Of a DNA stretch of 13,084 nt, positions 6,462 to 13,084 are shown piece after piece. Made by a program: the position numbers and the translations under genes. Below the pieces are notes generated by a model. The model was not told where the DNA came from and ran no database searches. It saw only the letters and a list, made by a program, of their open reading frames with translations. Source of the DNA: an uncultured Pirellulaceae bacterium (GTDB taxonomy: Bacteria > Planctomycetota > Planctomycetia > Pirellulales > Pirellulaceae); the NCBI GenBank assembly GCA_934278005.1, contig CAKQWG010000088.1, positions 1 to 13,084 on the forward strand, written 5' to 3'. Within the stretch, counting starts at the first letter, position 1. Every line of letters begins with the position of its first letter.

Positions 6462-8219
6462 CTACTGAGCGACACCGGCTTTTTGCAGCACGATATTTAG
6501 GGCTTGTGTATTGCGCTCAAAATTCTGTTCGTACGCCTGTTTCGATTCGGCTGAACTGAACAGCAGGATGTTGCCGCTGGACTGGTCGTGTAGTCCGTGT
6601 TGGATGCTGCCTTCAACCAGTTTGCCTTCGTTGAGAAAGGTCATGGCGTCGTAGCCCGACATCACTGGACTGCAGCGATCGGGACTGCGTAGGAACTCTT
6701 GCATAGCTTCTTGGCTGCTCAGTTGGTAGATGCGGCCGCGGTGTCTGACCGCAAACTGCGGCTGGCCGACGATCCAGTTCCCCTGGCCCTGGAGTGCCAC
6801 AGGGCAATATCCATCGAGTGCAATCGACACTGGCTCGCTGGCTGCGACGGTGGCGGAGTGTGTGCTCGTGGGCTGTAGCGAACTGGCAGAAGCGTTGTCA
6901 GTGTGATTGCCAGTAAGTGCGCTGCCTGCAGCGTACGCACTAGCTTTAGCGGCCGCGTTGGCTTCCGGGCTGAGCGCAGCGCGAGGCTGAAAGGAGACTG
7001 TGCTCGTGGGAATCTTCGGCGAACTGGTAGGATTGGAATTGTAGTGTGGGTTGTCCAGCATTTGCGATTGGCCGGCACTTGAACCGGAGTGGCTGGGTTG
7101 ATTCCAAGCATTGGCAGGCGGCGCAACGGCCGCTACGGCAGCCGCGGGCACGCTTGGGGCGGTGGACATCAATGCGGCCAGCGGGTCGGTGCTGCGGCTG
7201 GGCAGGCTGGGACCTATCTGGGCGGTCGTATCCATGGGAGGCAAGCGGCCCAGCGTCGTGTTCAACGCGTGTTGCTGACTGGCAGACGCAACTTGATTTC
7301 CGGCAGCTTGGACGGCTGTTGAGACGGCCTGTGGTTGGTCTTGGCTGAGCACAGGCCCGCTGGTAACGCCCGCATTGGGTGCCAAGCTTTGGGGGAGCTG
7401 TTGTCTGTCGGCTGAAGTGGCTTGAACGTAAAAGTTGGGTCCTTGCGGATTGCCCGCAGCGACTTGTCCAGCCGGTGGCAGGCCGATGCTCGATGCGACG
7501 TTTGGCTGTGCACCGCCCGGTTGTGTATTGGCAAGCGATGCATTGCCAGGCGACGTGGCGGGCCAAGCAGTGCCAGTCGCCGCCGGCGTGCTGCTGGGAA
7601 TGCTGCCGTTGGCAGCGATGCTAGTAGTCGTCGCAGCCTGTGGAGGGTTCGCCTGTGGAGGGGTCGTCTGTGGAGGGGTCGTCTGTGGAGGGGTCGTCTG
7701 TGGAGCGGGTTGGGCGTAGTTGGCAACTTGAGAGGTAACTTGTTGAGCGTTGTTGGACTGCTCCGCGGCGAGCATGGCATTGCGGTCGCGGTTCATAACA
7801 GCGACTGCGTGTAGGACGCCTAGGTATTCACCGGCGGTCTGCTTGCACACGCCCTGGTCGAGCGTTTTGCCGTCGGGGCTTATAAACACGTCGGTCGGCC
7901 AGCTGTGCACGCCGTACTGGGCGGCCGTTTCTCTGTCTTGGCTGGCGTTGACGCGAACGCAGATGAAGTATTTATTGAGCGTTTCGATCACTTCGCTGCG
8001 GCTCAACACATTTTGCTCGAGCACCTTGCAGGGCAGGCAATTATCCCCGTAGAAATGCAGCACCACTGGCACCTTGTACTCCATCGACGCGCGGCGCGCG
8101 GTGGGCACATCGGGAGCCCAGTGGATCTCTTGTGCGTAGCTGTTTTGGCTGGAAAGGGTTTGGATGGCCAGAGCCAAGGCTAGTACCATGCAAAAGTAGG
8201 TGGTTTTGCGGCTCGACAT
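6462..8219 (-). CDS. Secreted thioredoxin-fold protein with low-complexity linker and YHS-like C-terminus
   Basis: 585 residues. A signal peptide (TYFCMVLALALAIQ, then SQNSYAQE) is probably cut near residue 29 or 30. Residues about 33-145 form a thioredoxin-like domain with CLPC (61-64) and the cis-proline region SWPTDVF (106-112), similar to DUF255/thiol-disulphide proteins, so redox or disulphide work outside the cytoplasm is likely. A long Ala/Gln/Pro/Ser/Thr-rich linker follows (about 150-455), including PPQTT units encoded by a 15-bp tandem repeat. The last 126 residues (from about 460) contain LDGYCPVALQ, HRGRIYQLSSQEAMQEFL and SPDRCSPVMSGYDAM, resembling a YHS-type domain. The ATG at 8219 is chosen over the open frame's earlier start at 8411 because it has a strong ggaaggaa site and begins with the signal peptide. 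It converges on the phosphodiesterase gene. Confidence 0.88.
   Translation of the reverse strand: MSSRKTTYFCMVLALALAIQTLSSQNSYAQEIHWAPDVPTARRASMEYKVPVVLHFYGDNCLPCKVLEQNVLSRSEVIETLNKYFICVRVNASQDRETAAQYGVHSWPTDVFISPDGKTLDQGVCKQTAGEYLGVLHAVAVMNRDRNAMLAAEQSNNAQQVTSQVANYAQPAPQTTPPQTTPPQTTPPQANPPQAATTTSIAANGSIPSSTPAATGTAWPATSPGNASLANTQPGGAQPNVASSIGLPPAGQVAAGNPQGPNFYVQATSADRQQLPQSLAPNAGVTSGPVLSQDQPQAVSTAVQAAGNQVASASQQHALNTTLGRLPPMDTTAQIGPSLPSRSTDPLAALMSTAPSVPAAAVAAVAPPANAWNQPSHSGSSAGQSQMLDNPHYNSNPTSSPKIPTSTVSFQPRAALSPEANAAAKASAYAAGSALTGNHTDNASASSLQPTSTHSATVAASEPVSIALDGYCPVALQGQGNWIVGQPQFAVRHRGRIYQLSSQEAMQEFLRSPDRCSPVMSGYDAMTFLNEGKLVEGSIQHGLHDQSSGNILLFSSAESKQAYEQNFERNTQALNIVLQKAGVAQ
7638..7712. repeat. 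15-bp coding tandem repeat (PPQTT units)
   Basis: The plus-strand unit ctgtggaggggtcgt occurs in perfect copies at 7653-7667, 7668-7682 and 7683-7697. It is flanked by a variant at 7638-7652 and a partial unit at 7698-7712. In the minus-strand gene it encodes PPQTT repeats inside the linker. Because 15 is a multiple of 3, copy number can change without breaking the frame. Confidence 0.9.
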
Positions 8220-8225
8220 GGTCGG

Positions 8226-8233
8226 TTCCTTCC
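8226..8233 (-). promoter_or_regulatory. Shine-Dalgarno site of the thioredoxin-fold gene
   Basis: On the minus strand this reads ggaaggaa, ending 6 bp before the ATG at 8219. It is the strongest ribosome-binding site in the window and fixes the start at the signal peptide. Confidence 0.75.
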
Positions 8234-8405
8234 AGAACATGCAGTTGTTTACGTCTTGCTCGGACTCTACACGAGGCGGGCGGTGGGGGCTGGTGGCCGT
8301 GATTTGAGGTGACGCTGAAAAGCTGCGCACCAACCCACGCCCTGCTGATTTGCTACCCTGCAAAGTCGGTAGAGCCCTTGTACGATCTATCGGTTTGGCT
8401 GACTT

Positions 8406-8459
8406 TAGCACTTAAAGCGATTGTAGTAAAAATGCCAAAAATAGAAGATTTGAGTGCTA
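8406..8459. promoter_or_regulatory. Inverted repeat in the divergent intergenic region
   Basis: Perfect 7-bp arms tagcact (8406-8412) and agtgcta (8453-8459) flank 40 bp of AT-rich sequence. It lies between the thioredoxin-fold gene (minus) and the rho promoter candidate (plus), and could be a paired operator. The short arms make chance a real alternative. Confidence 0.25.
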
Positions 8460-8475
8460 TCAAAGCCAGTTTGAC

Positions 8476-8503
8476 TTGACATCGAGCTTACAATGGATAA
8501 TAT
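8476..8503 (+). promoter_or_regulatory. Candidate sigma-70-type promoter for rho
   Basis: A perfect -35 hexamer TTGACA (8476-8481) is followed after 16 bp by TAATAT (8498-8503), a 4-of-6 match to the -10 consensus in AT-rich surroundings. It is the best promoter candidate in the window and points toward rho. Transcription would begin near 8510, giving a leader of about 440 nt. Confidence 0.5.
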
Positions 8504-8949
8504 TCGACTTACGAACAAACAATTAAGGATTCTTCAGCGGAATTGCCGCTCGACCGCCTTTGGGTCTCCTCCACAAGTCAAAGAAGTTCGCGACTTGTAC
8601 GTCTTGGCTGACCATCGTTAAACATGCGGTTTAAGGTTTTGTGCTCTCGCTCTGGGTTGTTAGGAAGCTGGTAAGCGTCCATCAGCGCGGGCTTTATCCC
8701 GAGCAGGCTAGAAGAATCGACCATTATTGGTCCCTATGTTATTTGATTCTGAGTGGAGCGTTAGGCATCCGAGGAGCGGATGCTGATGACGAAGTGACTG
8801 AGGGCACCGCGCCGGTTATTCCACCGGAGCTCATTCCCTGCTTCGTTGAACTTTCATTGATCTTCCTAGGCCTGCTGTCGAGTACATATCCGCACCCTTA
8901 AAATCGCGCAAACGATGGTGCAATGAGGATGCTTGGCGGCTCATCTTAA
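8504..8949 (+). other. Long putative rho leader with several hairpins
   Basis: No convincing gene lies here. Perfect short inverted repeats are acaagtc/gacttgt (8573-8579 and 8592-8598, 12-base loop), ttaaac/gtttaa (8618-8623 and 8629-8634, 5-base loop), gcatccg/cggatgc (8765-8771 and 8777-8783, 5-base loop) and ccggt/accgg (8812-8816 and 8823-8827, 6-base loop). A pyrimidine-rich run (tttgggtctcctccaca) lies near 8560-8575. Rho genes of other bacteria are often autoregulated by termination within the leader, so a similar role is plausible here. An 86-codon open frame (8641-8901, GTG) has no good ribosome-binding site and is not called. Confidence 0.35.
8923..8949 (+). other. Possible short upstream reading frame before rho
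   Basis: The frame ATG-AGG-ATG-CTT-GGC-GGC-TCA-TCT-TAA ends exactly where the first rho ATG (8950) begins, in the same frame. It could allow reinitiation or act as a leader peptide. It may equally be just the in-frame sequence upstream of rho. Confidence 0.2.
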
Positions 8950-10329
8950 ATGCTGGATCTGAACTGCATGGCAAAGAAAAAGAGGTTTCGCCCACGTACC
9001 GGCGGAGGTTCGCCTACTCAAAGTGGCAACCGTGACACTGGCCGCGATTCAAGTCGTGGCTCCGCTGGATATTCTTCAAACTCCCCCAGCGGTCGCCGGC
9101 GTCCAACGTCCAACCGCCGGCGCAATGAATACGGTTCGAGCAACGGAAACAACGAATCGTTCCCTGAGCCGGCTGTCGACGAAAATGGAGAGATCGCGTT
9201 GGTCGAATTCTCCGGCATCCTGGAGATGCATCCCAACGGATACGGTTTTCTACGCAGCGGCGAAAACAATTACACGCGCGAGCGCACCGACCCCTTCGTT
9301 CCCGGGACGATGATCGAGAAGTTCGGCTTGCGACAGGGTGTGCTGATTAAGTCCATGATGCAGCCCGGCCGACGCCAGCAGGGGCCTCGCGTCCGTGAGA
9401 TCATGGACGTCGACGGCATGAAGCCCGAAGAGTACATCAATGTCAAGCATTTTGATGACGACAAGGCATTGACGCCGATCAATCCCGAGCAGTGGTTGCA
9501 TTTGGAAACGGGACCAGAACCGTTGACCAATCGCATCATCGATTTGTTGGCTCCCTTTGGTAAAGGTCAGCGGGCGCTGATCGTCGCTCCGCCGCGCAGC
9601 GGTAAGACGATCATGCTGCAGCACATCAGTCGCGGCATTGCGCTCAATCACCCCGAAGTCACGTTGTTGGTCTTGCTGATCGACGAGCGACCGGAAGAGG
9701 TGACGGATATGAAACGCAATGTCATCAACGGAGAGGTGATCGCTAGTAGTTTGGACATGGACGTCGATAGCCATGTGCGTCTGAGCCAATTAGTCATCGA
9801 CCGTTGCAAGCGTCTGACCGAGATGGGCAAAGATGTTTTCTTACTGATGGACTCGATTACGCGTCTGGCTCGTGCGTTTAACAAGTGGGTCAGTAGTAGT
9901 GGCCCGACGATGTCTGGCGGTGTGAATATCAAGGCTATGGATATTCCAAAGAAGCTCTTCGCTTCGGCGCGTGCTTTCGCCGAGGGGGGCTCGCTGACCA
10001 TCGTCGGCACAGCGCTGGTGGATACCGGCAGCCGCATGGACGATTTGATCTTCCAGGAGTTCAAGGGGACCGGCAACATGGAGCTGGTTCTCGATCGTCG
10101 CCTAGCGGAGCGGCGCGTCTGGCCAGCCATCGACATCTCCCTCTCAGGAACGCGTCGTGAAGAGCTGTTGCATGACGAAGAGACGCTCAATGCGGTAACC
10201 ATGCTACGCCGCACGCTCAACACCATGCATCCAGTGGAGGCTATGGAGCAATTGACCAAGCAATTGGGCCGCTTCAAGACCAACAAGGAATTCATTCGGC
10301 TTATCTCTGCCGCAAAAGTGCTCGATTGA
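8950..10329 (+). CDS. rho: Transcription termination factor Rho
   Basis: Rho is a hexameric RNA-dependent ATPase/helicase that binds nascent RNA and ends transcription. The protein is 459 residues. Residues about 7-75 are a basic, Arg/Ser/Gly/Asn-rich, probably disordered tail in place of the usual helical N-terminal domain. The cold-shock-like RNA-binding domain follows (FSGILEMHPNGYGFLRS, 87-103, through FGLRQG, 125-130). Then comes the ATPase core: Walker A APPRSGKT (213-220), catalytic region LIDERPEEVTDM (243-254), Walker B DVFLLMD (295-301), the Q/R-loop region SGGVNIKAMDIPKK (322-335), FKGTGNMEL (371-379) and the arginine-finger region AERRV (386-390). The ATG at 8950 gives the longest frame, but its stop-adjacent position and lack of a ribosome-binding site make the ATG at 8968 (MAKKKRFRPRT) at least as likely. 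A long leader precedes the gene. Confidence 0.98.
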   Translation: MLDLNCMAKKKRFRPRTGGGSPTQSGNRDTGRDSSRGSAGYSSNSPSGRRRPTSNRRRNEYGSSNGNNESFPEPAVDENGEIALVEFSGILEMHPNGYGFLRSGENNYTRERTDPFVPGTMIEKFGLRQGVLIKSMMQPGRRQQGPRVREIMDVDGMKPEEYINVKHFDDDKALTPINPEQWLHLETGPEPLTNRIIDLLAPFGKGQRALIVAPPRSGKTIMLQHISRGIALNHPEVTLLVLLIDERPEEVTDMKRNVINGEVIASSLDMDVDSHVRLSQLVIDRCKRLTEMGKDVFLLMDSITRLARAFNKWVSSSGPTMSGGVNIKAMDIPKKLFASARAFAEGGSLTIVGTALVDTGSRMDDLIFQEFKGTGNMELVLDRRLAERRVWPAIDISLSGTRREELLHDEETLNAVTMLRRTLNTMHPVEAMEQLTKQLGRFKTNKEFIRLISAAKVLD

Positions 10330-10505
10330 TCCGCTACAATCGGAACAGCTTTACTAATCATGTCGTCCCACAAACGCCGATGCTGTAGATAGGCTGTGGG
10401 TACGCTTTGCACGATTGCTAGCTTGCAGCCAATTCATACGGAGCGCCTGTTCGAAGGTCTGTGGCGCTCAGGTTCTCTTCTCGCATAAATGGGTTGGCAA
10501 GCAGG

Positions 10506-13084
10506 ATGAAAGAAGGTTTCTACTCCAAGAAATCCGCTTTGGGAGTCCCCAATGCTCTCATATTGCTGATGTTGGTTTTCTTCTTCGTTCCCTTTGCCGG
10601 GCGCGGTGCCAGAATGGCTCTGCAGAAGACCGAGAACAATGTTAAGGACTGGCTGCCATCGGATTTTCGCGAAACGGAGGAACTGGCTTGGTTTGCCAAG
10701 AAGTTTGTGAGCGAACAGTTCGTGGTGGCGACCTGGCAAGGCTGCAGTCAGGACGACCAGCGTCTGAAGCTGTTTTTGAGCAAATTGCAGAGCGAGTTGG
10801 CTCCTACGGGGGCTGAAGATCCTACCGACGAATTCTATCGCGCTAAGAAGTTGGGGGCAGAATACGCACTGTTTGTTGGCAAAGATTACGCTACCAACTG
10901 GGGCGGAAAAAACGAGAAGTGGCTGATCGACGAGAACGGTCGTTCTTACTATATCACCCCCGATGGACGGCTGTACCGCTGGGATGGTAATCCCAACGTG
11001 GTCAATGCTATTGGCCGCGCGTTCTCACGAGCGACTGGCGGTTTCACGTTGGAGGGGCAATTCATTGCTGCCTTTGGCGATCCAAGCACGGAGACTAAGC
11101 CGAATCCATTTTGGGCTGATCCGCGCTTGCTCTCGGCGCCCCTGTTGAAGACGATTGAGACAGGCCCCGAGGTGGTCGAGCGATTGGCGGGGCCCGGTGG
11201 CTCGTTGGCTACGCCGACTGAACCAACCGCCGGCCAGCGAGATGCTATCGCGCGTCTGACAGGCACCCTCTACGGACCTCCAGTGCCGAGCGGTTTTTCT
11301 TGGAAAAGCGCCGATCTGCCCAATCTGCTCGAGCCCGCTAAACTGGCCGAACTGCCCAAGGGCTGGCAGGACACTTGGGATCTAGTCGTGCAGCGGGCCA
11401 TCGACAGCAATTATGCCGGTGATCTGCTCGCTTTTCAGAACGCCGACCCCGTCGATCAATCTCGTGTGTGGTACGAGTTCTTCGATGCTGTCGACGTAAC
11501 CGAACCGGATCGACAAACCAGCGTGGTATTGACGCTGTCTGAGCCAGCTCGACGCAACCTGGGGCGTGTCATCGGGCGTGGCATGCTGGGGCAAACACGC
11601 GGCCGTTTATTTGATATCGGTGAAGAGTGCGGGATTGGCACTCCGGCGGTACCAACGACCGCCCCGCCGCCGTTTTCGTGGCTAGCAGCGAAGCCACTGG
11701 TCGCCGAACCGATCATGCACATCGGCGGACCACCTGTAGACAACGTGGCGATCGACGAAGAGGGAACGATTACTCTGGTGCGCCTCATAGGCTACTCGCT
11801 GGCCTTGGGATTGGGGCTGTCGCTGCTGCTGCTGCGATCGCTCAAGCTGATGATGATGGTGTTCTTCGTCGGCGGCGTCGCGGCCATGTCCAGCCTGAGT
11901 ATGGTGTGGTGGGGCAATGCCTCGGTCGATGCGATTTTGCTGACGATGCCATCGCTGGTCTACGTCCTGGGCATGGCCGGGGCCGTGCATATCGTCAACT
12001 ACTATCGCGAAGCGGTGGCCGAAGGAGGGCAAGCTGGCGCGGCAGAGCGGGCTATCAAGCACGCCCTACTACCCTGCTCCCTGGCGGCACTGACCACGGC
12101 GATCGGCTTGATGTCGTTGTGCTCAAGCAACATTTTGCCGATTCGCAAGTTCGGCATTTTCTCTGCGCTGGGTGTCATCGCCACGCTGGCACTGCTGTTT
12201 ATTTATCTCCCTTCGGCGCTGACGATGTTTCCGCCCGCTACGGGCAAGGGAAATGAAGCCGCGCGGCGAACGCACACTATCATTCTTCGCTTCTGGGAGC
12301 GGATTGGTGCATTCATCATTAGGCGCCACTGGTATGTCAATGCGGCCTGTGTCATCGTCTTTATAGGAATGGGACTAGGGCTATTTCAGATCAAGACCAG
12401 CGTGCAACTGCTCAAAATGTTCGATTCCGACTCGCAGATCATTCGCGATTACGGCTGGTTGGAAGAGCATTTCGGACGCTTGGTGCCAATGGAATTGGTG
12501 GTTCGCTTTCCCCAGCCGCTGCAGCGACCGGCCGAGGCGGATGGCACGCTGACTCAGGAAGATCTGCGCCAGGCGCGCGTACAGTTGAGCTTGCTGGAAC
12601 GTGCCGAAGCGGTGTCGCGCATCCAGGCGGTGATGCAGGACGAATTCGGCTACAAGGGGCAGAACATTGTTGGCCAAGGTATGTCAGCGATCACCTTCTT
12701 GCGCGAGATCCCAGATCCCACACGGGGTTTTGACTGGCAGCGCACCGCGTTTGACCGCTTGCTTCAGAAGTCGCGCAGCGAACTGCTTGAATCAGACTAT
12801 TTGGCGATTGAAAAAGATGGTCCGGCCGAGGGTGCGGAACTATGGCGAGTTAGTCTGCGGCTGGGTGCACTGAATGATGTCGATTATGGCGAGTTCGTTA
12901 AGACGTTGCGAACGGTGGTCGAACCGGTAGTGACCAGTTACCGTGTGCGCCACGAAGTATTGCAGGCCATTGTACAAGAGTCCAAGGAGTCGCAGGGACG
13001 CATCATCGGCAACGTGCTAGTGTTGGGCCACAGTGGCCCCAAAGCTGCGTCAACTGCTGCATCAACTGCTGCATCAACTGCTGC
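10506..13084 (+). CDS. RND/MMPL-family transporter, 3' end outside the window
   Basis: A partial gene: 859 codons are visible and the frame is still open at the window edge. A first membrane helix (ALILLMLVFFFVPFAG, about 18-33) is followed by an unusually long extracytoplasmic region of about 390 residues. A cluster of helices comes next (about 427-575), including the RND-type segment VDAILLTMPSLVYVLGMAGA followed by HIVNYYRE (474-501), and LAALTTAIGLMSL (525-537). Another helix lies near 610-628, then a second extracytoplasmic domain. This is the layout of RND-superfamily exporters in which two homologous halves are fused; the second helix bundle should lie beyond the window. Such proteins use the proton gradient to move lipids or hydrophobic compounds, but the substrate here is unknown. 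The ATG at 10506 starts MKEGFYSKKS just before the first helix; its ribosome-binding site is poor (agcagg directly abuts it). It follows rho by 176 bp. Confidence 0.85.
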   Translation, partial: MKEGFYSKKSALGVPNALILLMLVFFFVPFAGRGARMALQKTENNVKDWLPSDFRETEELAWFAKKFVSEQFVVATWQGCSQDDQRLKLFLSKLQSELAPTGAEDPTDEFYRAKKLGAEYALFVGKDYATNWGGKNEKWLIDENGRSYYITPDGRLYRWDGNPNVVNAIGRAFSRATGGFTLEGQFIAAFGDPSTETKPNPFWADPRLLSAPLLKTIETGPEVVERLAGPGGSLATPTEPTAGQRDAIARLTGTLYGPPVPSGFSWKSADLPNLLEPAKLAELPKGWQDTWDLVVQRAIDSNYAGDLLAFQNADPVDQSRVWYEFFDAVDVTEPDRQTSVVLTLSEPARRNLGRVIGRGMLGQTRGRLFDIGEECGIGTPAVPTTAPPPFSWLAAKPLVAEPIMHIGGPPVDNVAIDEEGTITLVRLIGYSLALGLGLSLLLLRSLKLMMMVFFVGGVAAMSSLSMVWWGNASVDAILLTMPSLVYVLGMAGAVHIVNYYREAVAEGGQAGAAERAIKHALLPCSLAALTTAIGLMSLCSSNILPIRKFGIFSALGVIATLALLFIYLPSALTMFPPATGKGNEAARRTHTIILRFWERIGAFIIRRHWYVNAACVIVFIGMGLGLFQIKTSVQLLKMFDSDSQIIRDYGWLEEHFGRLVPMELVVRFPQPLQRPAEADGTLTQEDLRQARVQLSLLERAEAVSRIQAVMQDEFGYKGQNIVGQGMSAITFLREIPDPTRGFDWQRTAFDRLLQKSRSELLESDYLAIEKDGPAEGAELWRVSLRLGALNDVDYGEFVKTLRTVVEPVVTSYRVRHEVLQAIVQESKESQGRIIGNVLVLGHSGPKAASTAASTAASTA
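13044..13084. repeat. 12-bp in-frame tandem repeat at window edge
   Basis: The unit gctgcatcaact is seen as gctgcgtcaact (13044-13055), two perfect copies (13056-13079) and a partial copy (13080-13084) that runs off the end. It encodes AAST repeats in the second extracytoplasmic region of the transporter. The full copy number cannot be seen here. Confidence 0.9.

Noticed and set aside
6946..7814. Several long open frames on both strands across the thioredoxin-protein linker
   Set aside because: They are shadows of the GC-rich low-complexity linker. The minus-strand frame with signal peptide and CxxC domain is the coherent one.
8220..8411. N-terminal extension of the thioredoxin-fold protein (start at 8411)
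   Set aside because: The 64 extra residues precede a clear signal peptide, and the ATG at 8219 has a strong ribosome-binding site.
8641..8901. 86-codon GTG-start open frame upstream of rho
   Set aside because: It starts just after an in-frame stop without a convincing ribosome-binding site, shows no recognisable domain and overlaps the putative structured leader. It has two hydrophobic stretches, so a small membrane protein cannot be fully excluded.
10330..10505. cccaca/tgtggg inverted repeat after rho, considered as a terminator
   Set aside because: Six-base arms with a long loop and no T-run are too weak to call.

Overview
The window looks like a chromosomal segment from a planctomycete, most plausibly near Rhodopirellula/Pirellulaceae. 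This is inferred from the kind of proteins present (a Tat-exported protein of unknown function, a secreted thioredoxin protein with a long Q/P/T/S-rich linker and a YHS-like end, a Rho with a long Arg/Ser/Asn-rich N-terminus), from loosely packed genes and from weak Shine-Dalgarno use. There is no rRNA or other phylogenetic marker, so the placement is an inference.

Layout. Bases 1-617 hold no convincing gene. They carry a 34-bp repeat in two copies 294 bp apart, and an inverted pair of motifs resembling the ends of integron attC sites. Then come a 520-residue Tat-signal protein of unknown function (618-2180, +) and a small membrane-anchored protein (2354-2800, +). They converge on a minus-strand pair transcribed in the order panC (5059-4220) then a DUF5690-like 12-TM membrane protein (4140-2872). 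A phosphodiesterase/alkaline-phosphatase-superfamily gene (5122-6399, +) diverges from panC across 62 bp. It converges on a secreted thioredoxin/YHS-like protein (8219-6462, -). A roughly 730-bp divergent region separates that gene from rho (8950-10329, +). It contains a good promoter candidate and several perfect short hairpins, so rho probably has a long structured leader. The window ends inside a large RND/MMPL-type transporter (from 10506, +), cut off in a 12-bp in-frame tandem repeat.

Functionally this is mostly housekeeping (pantothenate synthesis, transcription termination) mixed with cell-envelope and secreted proteins typical of the phylum. There is no defence island, phage, transposase or CRISPR array. 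The items most worth a second look are the repeat/attC-like block at the left end, the rho leader, the phosphodiesterase with changed metal-ligand motifs, and the two coding tandem repeats.
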